From NCBI GenBank assembly GCA_946617655.1, contig CAMOKL010000039.1, positions 1 through 11,862 of the forward strand: a stretch of 11,862 bases of DNA, in the 5' to 3' direction. Below are positions 1-6,570 of this stretch, piece after piece. The notes under the pieces are model-generated. The model saw only the letters and a program-made list of their open reading frames with translations, did no database searches and was not told the DNA's origin. Position 1 is the stretch's first letter, and every line of letters starts with the position of its first letter. Made by a program: the position numbers and the translations under genes. The DNA comes from Anaeroplasma sp902783745 (GTDB taxonomy: Bacteria; Bacillota_I; Bacilli_A; Acholeplasmatales; Anaeroplasmataceae).

Positions 1-19
1 AATTTAAAGAATTTCATTT

Positions 20-51
20 TACCATAAAGAGTATATGGTATTTTATTTTTT
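20..51 (+). terminator. Weak hairpin with T-rich tail
   Basis: The 7-bp arms TACCATA (20-26) and TATGGTA (34-40) enclose a 7-nt loop, followed on the plus strand by TTTTATTTTTT. The stem is AT-rich and short. It lies just beyond the 3' end of the minus-strand DUF4391-like remnant, but on the minus strand it has no T-tract. It could be a weak plus-strand terminator or chance in AT-rich DNA. Confidence 0.25.
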
Positions 52-302
52 CTTATCTAACTCTTTGATAAATAATTCAGGAATTATATCAACATTCAAT
101 AATAATCTAAATATATATATTTCTTTATAATTATCTTCTACATTATTTAAATTTAATGTTTTAGCATTAATTACATTTTGAAGAATAATTTTTTTATTTT
201 CTTAGAATCATCTTTTACTTCTTTAGATGCTTTTATTTGCCTTAATATATCGTTAATCTTGAATTCTTTATTTACAAATGTTTTTGTTGAAAAATTAAAC
301 AT
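43..302 (-). pseudogene. DUF4391-like protein, frameshifted and truncated remnant
   Basis: Translation from the ATG at 302 begins MFNFSTKTFVNKEFKIN, which resembles the start of DUF4391 proteins as I recall them (MFxxPKSTxVNKxI). The frame closes early after about 44 codons. Allowing one extra A in the run of seven A's (plus-strand T's at 189-195), it continues as IILQNVINAKTLNLNNVE, then YKEIYIFRLLLNVDIIPE, and stops at 43-45. That gives about 86 residues. The second part fits the DUF4391 pattern of an I-x-W/Q-N-x-I-x-P/A-x-T-x-N-I stretch followed by E-I-x-V-F. Intact family members are roughly 220 residues, so the C-terminal half is also missing. The ATG overlaps the stop of the 47-aa ORF (TAATG), suggesting past translational coupling. 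DUF4391 genes often sit beside helicases and methyltransferases in restriction-like loci, but none is in view. The family call rests on memory of its pattern. Confidence 0.5.
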
Positions 303-445
303 TATTTCACCACCACAAATGTGATTAATTCAAAATCATCTAAACCTATAATTGTCTTTAACCATTTTAAATTTTCTTTAGGTAATTCCTCTTTTAACTC
401 AATTATTTTGGTTTCATCATCTTTTATTTCATCTAAAATATTCAT
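302..445 (-). CDS. Small 47-residue hypothetical protein (possible AlbA_2-like fragment)
   Basis: This ORF runs from the ATG at 445 to the TAA at 302-304. A strong Shine-Dalgarno GGAGG lies 8 nt before the start. The product begins MNILDEIKDDETKIIELKEE, contains LPKENLKWLKTIIG, and ends ITFVVVK. The stretch ETKIIELKEELPKENLKWLKT resembles the start of AlbA_2 (Schlafen-type) DNA-binding domains, which often read ExxxxEFKExLPK followed by KTxxAFAN, but the GG-rich continuation is absent. It is either a genuine small protein or an N-terminal domain fragment fused by deletion to other sequence. It lies 20 nt downstream of the truncated DUF1016 gene and overlaps the DUF4391-like remnant by one base. 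I do not recognise a function. Confidence 0.4.
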   Translation of the reverse strand: MNILDEIKDDETKIIELKEELPKENLKWLKTIIGLDDFELITFVVVK

Positions 446-465
446 GATAGCAACCTCCATTTTCT

Positions 466-1301
466 CTAATTATGTGTAATCTTCTTTGTTTTTAAATCAA
501 TTAGAACAAAACAATTTAACATATAATTGAAGAATACCAGATCAATATAATAATCTTCTTTTTCGGTATGTATTCTTACTTGACGACCAATAAATGCATA
601 TCCTTTACCTAATTCCATTAGGAATTTTTGCAAATGATTTATTATTGCTTTTTCCAATTCACTTTCTCTAAAATCATTATTTTCAGGGATTCCTAAGAAT
701 TCTAATACCATTGGATTTTTAATAAATTCAAGTTTCTTTTCTTGAAGTGGCTTTGTTATTTCAAGCATTTCTTCTTTAACTAGATCTTTCTTTTGAGATA
801 ATAGCATTCTATGATAATAATCTGATGAAACATTTCTTTGTAATGTTCTGACAGACCAAGATCCTATTAAAGCTTCTTTTTCATACCAATCACGTGCTTC
901 TTTTGAAAACACTTGAAGTAGCACTAAATAATGAGACCAACTTAAAATATTAGATTTTGCAGACAGTGTTTGCACAAAGTCAGGATATGATTTATAGAAA
1001 TTAACGAAGTAATATAAATTACGTTTTTCGAATCCCTTCCCAAAATCATTTGTAAGTTTTTTGGATAGCTCATTTATTATCTCTTTACCATAATTTTCTT
1101 TTCTACTATCTTTTAATTCTTCTTCAGCTATTCTTTTACCTAAAAACCAATTTCTTTCAACAAGTAATACATTAACTGTTTTATAGGCAACATCATTTGC
1201 TTGATTTACAATACTTGTAATATCTTCATAAGTACATATTTTGGAACTTCTGTAAGTACTCTTTTATTAAATGTATCTTTATGTTCCATCTCACCATTCA
1301 T
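466..1301 (-). pseudogene. DUF1016/YhcG-family PDDEXK nuclease, frameshifted and C-terminally truncated
   Basis: The open frame upstream of 975 continues without a stop back to about 1266 and encodes a good DUF1016 N-terminal domain: YEDITSIVNQANDVAYKTVN, then ERNWFLGKRIAEEE, NLYYFVNFYKSYPDF and ILSWSHYLVLL. That frame has no start codon. The sequence before it (MNGEMEHKDTF, then VLTEVPKY) lies in another frame, so a frameshift falls at about 1231-1242. The C-terminal nuclease domain has LEFLGIPE, ELEKAIINHLQKFLMELGKG, FIGRQVRI and the PDDEXK core YYIDLVFF...VLIDLK. The frame stops at 466, only seven residues after the catalytic Lys, so the conserved Gln/Tyr helix that follows in the family (about 70 residues) is missing. 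YhcG-type proteins are predicted nucleases often found in mobile or defence regions. The exact 5' end is uncertain; 1301 is the nearest plausible ATG, without a good SD. Confidence 0.75.
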
Positions 1302-1349
1302 GTATTTTTCATAAAACAAATCAGGTATATCATAATTAATAAAAGTTAT

Positions 1350-1388
1350 AAAAAAAATAATGCGATACCTATTTTCAAGATACCGCAT
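1350..1388 (-). terminator. Rho-independent terminator of the MATE exporter gene
   Basis: On the minus strand ATGCGGTATC (1388-1379) pairs with GGTATCGCAT (1369-1360): ten pairs including two G-U wobbles, with loop TTGAAAATA. It is followed by TATTTTTTTT. It lies about 60 nt beyond the MATE stop codon and ends that transcript before the decayed cluster. Confidence 0.8.
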
Positions 1389-1446
1389 AATAAAGCCATT
1401 TATTAAAGATATTAAAAGATAATTAAAGTCAGCAGAATTTCTCTAC

Positions 1447-3033
1447 TTACTGAACACTATCAGATGTTTTTAAATCCGATATATCCGGATTCATTTCTGG
1501 TTCTAATGGATCTGGCTTATTATCATCAATTGGAGCCTCATCATTATTATTAAGCTTAATATCATCATCTAAAACAAGCTTTCTTACTTCAGGTTCTGGA
1601 TCTGTTAAATACATACCTTGGAATCCATGATACTTAATATGTAATAAGTACCCTAATAATACTGCAAGTGATAATACCATGATTATGATATTAGAAATAC
1701 CCATTGATAGACCTGCACAAAGTGTAGGGTTATCTTTTAATGGTGTTAGATGCAATACAAATAATATTATGATTCTTGAACCAATTCTTGATAAATTAAA
1801 TACTGTTGCTAGCTTAGTTTGACCAAGACCATATAATAATCCTAATACCGCTGCCGCAATACCTAAGGCTGGAATTGATAACGAGTCATATTTAAATATT
1901 TCTCTTACCATGTTTCTAAATATTTCCATATCTTGTGCTTTATTAGTTAATGTAAATAATTCTGTTAAAGGATTAATAAATACAAATCTCATTAAAACCC
2001 AACCAACAAGTGAAAATACTGTTGCTAAAACAAAAGTTCTTACAAAAATCTTTAAAGCTCTTTTTAAATTTCTATTACCAACATTTTGAGAAACAATTGA
2101 TGATTCTCCTTCTTCAAATGAATTTGAAGGAGATGTAATAAGTCCACTCATATTATTAGAAATACCTAATGTACCAACAATTAAAGAACCTATTACAGTA
2201 TCTGATGTATAATCATTCCAGTAGAATCCACACATCGCATTAACAATAACCTTACCTAAATTCATTACAAATTTTCCTAAGAAAATAGGTACTGATAATT
2301 TAATAATAGGAATAACATATTTTCCTCTTGGCTTCATTAGTTTTACAGATAATCTAATTAAGCTATTTTTAGAAAATAACATAAATAAACCAACAATAGT
2401 TAAAAAAGCTTGTCCTATTATTGTTGCAAGTTCAACATAAATAATATCATTAAATTTAAATCCATAAATAAATAGACAAGTAAGCCCTATCTTAATACCC
2501 ATTACAATAAAATTTAAAATTAATATTGTATGACTTCTACCTCTTGCTTTTTCTAATGCTATAAATACATTATTAATAGAAATAAATGTTAATTCAAGCA
2601 TTTGAAGTTGAAAATAAGGTCTTCCTATTGCGATTGAATCTGGCGCAATTTGACATATCTTCAAAATAGGATATGCAAGTGGGATAATAACACCAGCAGT
2701 AATTAATGATAAAATAATAGACATTAAAAGTAAGTTAGACCCAGTACCTCTTGCGTTATGGATATCACCTGCTCCAAAGAATCTTGCAACAAGTACACCA
2801 CCACCAGCGGCAAGTCCAGCACCTAACGCACTTATAGTGTTTTTAATTTGTGCAATTGAGGCAACAGCGTTTTGAGCTGTTGTAGAAATTGATGCACAAA
2901 TTAATTGGTCAATTACTGTATACCATGAATTGAATGCCTGATAAATCATTAATGGGAAACAAATAGCTAATATAGTGACCCATAAATTACCCTTTAATAT
3001 ACGCTCACGTCTTAAAGCTTCTTTATTATTCAA
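1447..3033 (-). CDS. MATE-family multidrug/toxin efflux transporter
   Basis: An integral membrane antiporter of 528 residues, expected to export cationic or other small compounds using Na+ or H+ gradients; the substrate cannot be told from sequence. The N-terminal half has the typical entry LKGNLWVTILAICFPLMIYQ, then ISALGAGLAAGGGVLVARFFGAG. The second half has SSIVSQNVGNRNLKRALKIF and LGLLYGLGQTKLATVFNLSR, both conserved in the family. About twelve hydrophobic segments can be seen. The last ~55 residues (after HIKYHGFQGMYL) form a hydrophilic, Asp/Glu/Pro/Asn-rich cytoplasmic tail, making the protein longer than the usual ~450. I chose a TTG start at 3033: AGAGG (3045-3041) sits 7 nt upstream, whereas the in-frame GTG at 3051 has no SD and lies only 6 nt from the -10 box. 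The gene stands alone, with its own promoter and terminator. Confidence 0.9.
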   Translation of the reverse strand: MNNKEALRRERILKGNLWVTILAICFPLMIYQAFNSWYTVIDQLICASISTTAQNAVASIAQIKNTISALGAGLAAGGGVLVARFFGAGDIHNARGTGSNLLLMSIILSLITAGVIIPLAYPILKICQIAPDSIAIGRPYFQLQMLELTFISINNVFIALEKARGRSHTILILNFIVMGIKIGLTCLFIYGFKFNDIIYVELATIIGQAFLTIVGLFMLFSKNSLIRLSVKLMKPRGKYVIPIIKLSVPIFLGKFVMNLGKVIVNAMCGFYWNDYTSDTVIGSLIVGTLGISNNMSGLITSPSNSFEEGESSIVSQNVGNRNLKRALKIFVRTFVLATVFSLVGWVLMRFVFINPLTELFTLTNKAQDMEIFRNMVREIFKYDSLSIPALGIAAAVLGLLYGLGQTKLATVFNLSRIGSRIIILFVLHLTPLKDNPTLCAGLSMGISNIIIMVLSLAVLLGYLLHIKYHGFQGMYLTDPEPEVRKLVLDDDIKLNNNDEAPIDDNKPDPLEPEMNPDISDLKTSDSVQ

Positions 3034-3057
3034 GGTCCCACCTCTTTTCACCTTGAG

Positions 3058-3063
3058 ATTATA
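3058..3063 (-). promoter_or_regulatory. -10 box of the MATE gene
   Basis: Minus-strand TATAAT (3063-3058) lies 25 nt upstream of the TTG start, with SD AGAGG at 3045-3041 between them. No convincing -35 is seen. The expected transcription start, near 3050, rules out the upstream GTG and supports the TTG start. Confidence 0.55.
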
Positions 3064-3144
3064 TACCTTTAAAAATAAAGATAAAGGAAAAACTCACTCA
3101 ATTCGACAATAAAAATAAAATATTTCTTTTTGGAAAAATTCACT

Positions 3145-3801
3145 TTAAATGCTTTCGCCTTCAATTTCTTTATGAACTTCTTTTAAATACTTCTTAAAAT
3201 TAAACATCTTATCTCTTTTATATTTTATAATTAATCTTATAGCTTCTAAAATTGTAACTAAAGATATTATATTTATTATTGTTGCAATAACAATTATTGC
3301 AATATATGGATGTTCTAATTTAATACTAAAGAATTGTAATATTACTCTATATACGATAATTATATTCATTAAAGATGATGCAATAGATATTCTTTTAATA
3401 CCTAATCTTAAATAATCATTATTACGTCTTGCATTAATAATACCAACAAAAGATATTATTAATGTTATTAAAATATATAAAATAATTATTAAAGATAAAT
3501 AAAATGTGTAATTAATATCAGATTCAAGTCTTACCTTTGTAACTTGAGCAACACTAAATATTATAGATATAATAAACAATAGTATTCCCATATACAAATA
3601 TCCTCTTCTTTTAGTTCTATTAGAAGATGCCATTCTAGAAACATATATAACCTTACATATAAAAACCATTAATACAGATATAGATGTAACAATTGAAACT
3701 ATATCTTTATATATAACTCCTAGATATATTAATTCATAAAAAAATACAAACGCTGTGATAATAGGAGAAATTATTGGTATTAACTTTTTAAATAATGCCA
3801 T
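3145..3801 (-). CDS. Six-TM membrane protein of unknown function
   Basis: A 218-residue protein I do not recognise. Hydrophobic segments fall at roughly residues 7-29, 32-55, 69-90, 99-121, 137-159 and 166-189. They are joined by short basic loops (SSNRTKRRG at about 59-67, NARRNND at 123-129), and a Lys/Glu-rich tail of about 25 residues follows the last one. By the positive-inside rule, the loops at 59-67 and 123-129 and the C-terminal tail are probably cytoplasmic. Start: ATG at 3801 with AGGGGG 7 nt upstream. An in-frame TTG at 3819 overlaps that SD and is unlikely. It is divergent from the carbonic anhydrase gene across 119 bp and 111 nt upstream of the MATE start on the same strand; no terminator is seen between them. 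No signal peptide, enzyme motif or transport signature is visible. Confidence 0.75.
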   Translation of the reverse strand: MALFKKLIPIISPIITAFVFFYELIYLGVIYKDIVSIVTSISVLMVFICKVIYVSRMASSNRTKRRGYLYMGILLFIISIIFSVAQVTKVRLESDINYTFYLSLIIILYILITLIISFVGIINARRNNDYLRLGIKRISIASSLMNIIIVYRVILQFFSIKLEHPYIAIIVIATIINIISLVTILEAIRLIIKYKRDKMFNFKKYLKEVHKEIEGESI

Positions 3802-3831
3802 ATACCCACCCCCTACCAAAAATCTATTAAT

Positions 3832-3840
3832 ATTTTAGCA
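3832..3840 (-). promoter_or_regulatory. Extended -10 promoter of the six-TM gene
   Basis: Minus-strand TGCTAAAAT (3840-3832) matches the extended -10 form TGnTAtAAT with one mismatch, 30 nt upstream of the ATG. The -35 position falls inside the AT palindrome at 3849-3869 and is not consensus. Confidence 0.45.
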
Positions 3841-3848
3841 CATTTTAT

Positions 3849-3869
3849 AATATTATTAAAAATAATATT
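3849..3869. repeat. Perfect AT palindrome between divergent promoters (candidate operator)
   Basis: The 9-bp arms AATATTATT (3849-3857) and AATAATATT (3861-3869) are perfectly complementary around AAA. The palindrome covers or touches the expected -35 regions of both divergent promoters. It has no G or C, so chance in AT-rich DNA is a real alternative, but its position fits a shared operator. Confidence 0.4.
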
Positions 3870-3888
3870 TAAAGACTAAAAAATATCA

Positions 3889-3897
3889 TGTTATAAT
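3889..3897 (+). promoter_or_regulatory. Extended -10 promoter of the carbonic anhydrase gene
   Basis: TGTTATAAT is a perfect extended -10 (TGnTATAAT), 23 nt upstream of the ATG at 3921. SD AGGGAG (3906-3911) lies 9 nt before the start. The -35 region (about 3869-3874, TTAAAG) is poor, as expected for an extended -10 promoter. Confidence 0.6.
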
Positions 3898-3920
3898 CTA
3901 TAAAAAGGGAGTTGGTTTAA

Positions 3921-4484
3921 ATGGTTAAAAATATTGATGCTAAAAAAGCATTAGAATGGTTACTTGAAGGAAATAATGATTATATTGATGCAAAAATAAA
4001 TCACCATGGTGATATATCTAAAGAAAAAAGATTACATCTACATCATCACGGTCAAAATCCTTTCGCATTAATTATTTGCTGTAGTGACTCAAGAGTCATA
4101 CCAGAAAATATTTTCATGAAAGGAATAGGAGATTTATTCGTAATAAGACTTGCAGGAAATGTTATAGGTGATTTTGCGTTAGGTTCTATAGAATATGGAA
4201 TTGAACATTTAGGAATTAAGCTTGTAATGGTTTTAGGTCATACATCTTGTGGTGCAATTCATGCATCACTTGAAGGAAGCCATGATTCTTATATTGGTGA
4301 AATTACAAAAGAAATAAAGAAAGCTATATTTTCAACAAGTGATCCAATAAAAGCTTCTAAATTAAATGTATATCATTCTGTTGAAAAGATTAAACAATCA
4401 CCATTAGTAAAAAAGGATTTAGATAATATTACAATAGTTCCTGCATTATATCATACACATTCAGGAAAAGTTGAAATAATATAA
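3921..4484 (+). CDS. Beta-class carbonic anhydrase
   Basis: A cytosolic zinc enzyme that interconverts CO2 and bicarbonate, supplying bicarbonate to carboxylases or balancing pH. The 187 residues are normal for a short bacterial beta-CA. The zinc ligands are Cys54 (in CCSDSR), His107 and Cys110 (in GHTSCGA), and the Asp56/Arg58 dyad is present. RLAGNV (76-81), GSIEYG and the closing ALYHTHSGKVE pattern are also typical. No signal peptide is seen. Odd feature: a His-rich stretch before the active site (His28, 29, 39, 41, 42, 43). The first ATG follows SD AGGGAG at good spacing. The gene is monocistronic: extended -10 promoter upstream and a strong terminator 5 nt after the stop. No cobalamin, urease or carboxylase gene lies nearby to narrow its role. 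Confidence 0.95.
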   Translation: MVKNIDAKKALEWLLEGNNDYIDAKINHHGDISKEKRLHLHHHGQNPFALIICCSDSRVIPENIFMKGIGDLFVIRLAGNVIGDFALGSIEYGIEHLGIKLVMVLGHTSCGAIHASLEGSHDSYIGEITKEIKKAIFSTSDPIKASKLNVYHSVEKIKQSPLVKKDLDNITIVPALYHTHSGKVEII

Positions 4485-4488
4485 AAAT

Positions 4489-4525
4489 AAGGGTTTTAAG
4501 AATTTTTTAACTTCTTAAAACCCTT
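4489..4525. terminator. Bidirectional rho-independent terminator
   Basis: A perfect 14-bp stem, AAGGGTTTTAAGAA (4489-4502) with TTCTTAAAACCCTT (4512-4525), and a 9-nt loop. T-rich tracts lie on both sides: TTGTTATT on plus, and TATTTTTATATT on minus. It serves the convergent carbonic anhydrase and htpG genes. Confidence 0.9.
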
Positions 4526-4531
4526 TTGTTA

Positions 4532-6427
4532 TTACTTTAATAATAATTCAGTTATATCCTTATTAAATTGCATGATATCATTAGGTAAAATACCTTCTTG
4601 TAATAATGCTTCTGCATATAATACATTAACATATTTCTTAGCTAATTCCTTATCATTCTTAAATGCATCCTTAATTTTCTCAAACATAGGATGATTTGGA
4701 TTTAACTCAAATACTCTTTCAGCCTTAATATCATGATTTTGTTGTTTTAACACACGTTCCATTTCAAATGTGATTTCACCATCAGTTGAAACACAGCATG
4801 GTGCATCTACCAATCTCTTTGATAACTTAACATCCTTTGCATCAGTTAATACTTTCTTAATTTCATCAAGTAATTCCTTATTATCTTCTTGCTTCTTATC
4901 TATTTCTTTAGATTCTTCTTCAGAAATTAAGTTTAAGTCATCCTTATTAATAGACTTAAATTCATGATCATTATACTTCTTTAGAATTTGAATCATAAAT
5001 TCATCAACATCATCAGATAATATTAATGCATCATATCCCTTAGCTTTAATTAAATCCATTTGAGGAAGCTTGTCTGCAGATGCTTTATCATGTGCTATTG
5101 CATAATAAATATCTTTTTGACCTTCCTTCATATTAGATACATATTCATTAAATGTAATAAGCTTATCATCATTAAAGCTTCTTAATAAGATTAAATCCTT
5201 AAGCTTATCCTTCTTTTCTCCATAGTTTTCATATAGACCATACTTAAGATTAGTACCATAATCCTTAAAGAATTCTAGATATTTATCTCTATCATTCTTA
5301 AGCATTGATTCTAATTCAGATAATATCTTCTTTTCGATATTAGATGCAATCTTTTTAATTGCTCTATCCTCTTGTAACATTTCTCTTGAAATATTTAAAG
5401 GTAAATCCTCTGAATCAACTAATCCTTTTACAAATCTTAAGTAATCAGGAATTAATTCCTTGCACTTTTCTAGAATAAATACACCCTTAGTATATAATGC
5501 TAAGCCCTTTTCATTCTTATCATTATAGAAATCAAACATTGGCTTTCTAGGGATAAATAATAATGATCTATAAGTTATCATACCTTCAACATTAATCATA
5601 ATTGATGTTAATGGATCTTGGTAATCCATAAACTTAGACTTATAGAAGTTATTTAATTCCTCATCAGTTAAATCCTTCTTATCCTTCTTCCATAATGGCT
5701 TCATTGAATTGATTGTTTCAAGTTCTTGATGAGTTTGAGGAGTCTTTCCTTCTTTTCTTTCTTCATCAGTTAATGGATCTGTTTTAGTAACCCAAGTCTT
5801 AATTGGATATCTAACATAATCACTATATTTCTTAACTAAATCCTTAATTTCATATTCATCTAAATAATTAGAATATTTATCATCTTCAGTATCATCCTTT
5901 AAATAAAGTGTGATCTTAGAACCAAAATTATCATATTCTGCATCAGATACTTCATATGAATCAAGACCATCTGATTCAAATAAATATGCTTTGTCAGATT
6001 TAACTGACTTAGTTAATACTGTAACACGCTTTGCAACCATAAATGCTGAATAGAATCCAACACCAAATTGTCCAATAATTGATAAATCATCTGATTGCTT
6101 CTTTGCTTCTTCAAGCTTTTCTAAGAATTCCTTAGAACCACTTTTAGCAATTGTACCTAAGTTAGCTTCAATTTCTTCTTTAGTCATACCAATACCATTA
6201 TCAGTAATTGTAATAGTATTTGTTGCCTTAGATGCTTCTACTCTGATTTCATAATCATCATTTTTGATATTTTCATCTGTTAAAGATAGGTAATGTCTTT
6301 TATCAATGGCATCACTTGCGTTAGATATTAACTCACGTAAGAAAATCTCTTTATGTGTATAAATTGAGTTAATCATCATATCAAGTAATTTCTTTGTTTC
6401 TGTTTTAAATTCCTTTGTTTCTTTCAT
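4532..6427 (-). CDS. htpG: Molecular chaperone HtpG (bacterial Hsp90)
   Basis: An ATP-dependent homodimeric cytosolic chaperone that remodels client proteins with DnaK. The 631 residues are a usual bacterial length. The N-terminal GHKL ATPase domain shows ELISNASDAIDK (Glu32, Asn36), TDNGIGMTKEE (Asp76) and GQFGVGFYSAFMVA (from Gly119). The middle domain has SRPMF-like RKPMFDFYN and the catalytic-loop arginine segment DLPLNISREMLQ. The C-terminal dimerisation domain ends ELLLK, without the eukaryotic MEEVD, as expected. It starts at the ATG at 6427 with SD GGAGGT 10 nt upstream. It stands alone, with a consensus promoter under a CIRCE-like repeat upstream and a shared terminator downstream. 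Confidence 0.98.
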   Translation of the reverse strand: MKETKEFKTETKKLLDMMINSIYTHKEIFLRELISNASDAIDKRHYLSLTDENIKNDDYEIRVEASKATNTITITDNGIGMTKEEIEANLGTIAKSGSKEFLEKLEEAKKQSDDLSIIGQFGVGFYSAFMVAKRVTVLTKSVKSDKAYLFESDGLDSYEVSDAEYDNFGSKITLYLKDDTEDDKYSNYLDEYEIKDLVKKYSDYVRYPIKTWVTKTDPLTDEERKEGKTPQTHQELETINSMKPLWKKDKKDLTDEELNNFYKSKFMDYQDPLTSIMINVEGMITYRSLLFIPRKPMFDFYNDKNEKGLALYTKGVFILEKCKELIPDYLRFVKGLVDSEDLPLNISREMLQEDRAIKKIASNIEKKILSELESMLKNDRDKYLEFFKDYGTNLKYGLYENYGEKKDKLKDLILLRSFNDDKLITFNEYVSNMKEGQKDIYYAIAHDKASADKLPQMDLIKAKGYDALILSDDVDEFMIQILKKYNDHEFKSINKDDLNLISEEESKEIDKKQEDNKELLDEIKKVLTDAKDVKLSKRLVDAPCCVSTDGEITFEMERVLKQQNHDIKAERVFELNPNHPMFEKIKDAFKNDKELAKKYVNVLYAEALLQEGILPNDIMQFNKDITELLLK

Positions 6428-6463
6428 TTTAATAATTACCTCCGAATAAGAACTACAAATATA

Positions 6464-6491
6464 ATTATAGTCAAATATTTGGCACTGTCAA
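6464..6491 (-). promoter_or_regulatory. Consensus sigma-A promoter of htpG
   Basis: On the minus strand the -35 is TTGACA (6491-6486) and the -10 is TATAAT (6469-6464). Both are perfect, with a 16-bp spacer. The start codon lies 36 nt downstream of the -10. The -35 is embedded in the CIRCE-like repeat. Confidence 0.85.
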
Positions 6492-6505
6492 GCATTGACT
6501 GCCAA
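6479..6505. promoter_or_regulatory. CIRCE-like inverted repeat (candidate HrcA operator)
   Basis: TTGGCACTG-N9-GACTGCCAA has the 9-9-9 geometry of CIRCE (TTAGCACTC-N9-GAGTGCTAA) and matches 7 of 9 bases in each half. The change at half-site position 3 (G for A) is mirrored in the other arm (C for T), so the outer six bases TTGGCA/TGCCAA stay perfectly complementary. The -35 of htpG lies within it. HrcA binding is inferred; hrcA is not in view. Confidence 0.55.
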
Positions 6506-6517
6506 AAAAATAAAAAT

Positions 6518-6548
6518 AGTATTAATTTTTAATACTTAATTATATAAT
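6518..6548 (+). promoter_or_regulatory. Promoter region of the esterase-like gene with inverted repeat
   Basis: A -10 TATAAT at 6543-6548 lies 22 nt before the ATG. The arms AGTATTAA (6518-6525) and TTAATACT (6529-6536) form a perfect 8-bp inverted repeat around TTT, covering the expected -35. No consensus -35 is seen. The repeat could be an operator or AT-rich chance. Confidence 0.4.
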
Positions 6549-6570
6549 ATAATTAATTTGAGGTGATCGT

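Noticed and set aside
1206..1388. A 60-codon minus-strand open frame beginning at 1388
   Set aside because: Its first codons are the terminator hairpin of the MATE gene, and it has no SD. Only its later part is of interest, as the frameshifted 5' end of the DUF1016 remnant.
3034..3051. GTG at 3051 as the MATE start
   Set aside because: No SD precedes it and it lies 6 nt from the -10 box; TTG 3033 has AGAGG at ideal spacing.
4770..4967. Plus-strand open frame inside htpG
   Set aside because: Antisense to strongly conserved htpG codons, low-complexity Ser/Leu product, no SD.
6471..6491. CtsR operator near htpG (AGTCAAA and GTCAA motifs)
   Set aside because: The two heptamer-like motifs are 11 nt apart rather than 3, and the second is incomplete; the inverted-repeat reading fits better.
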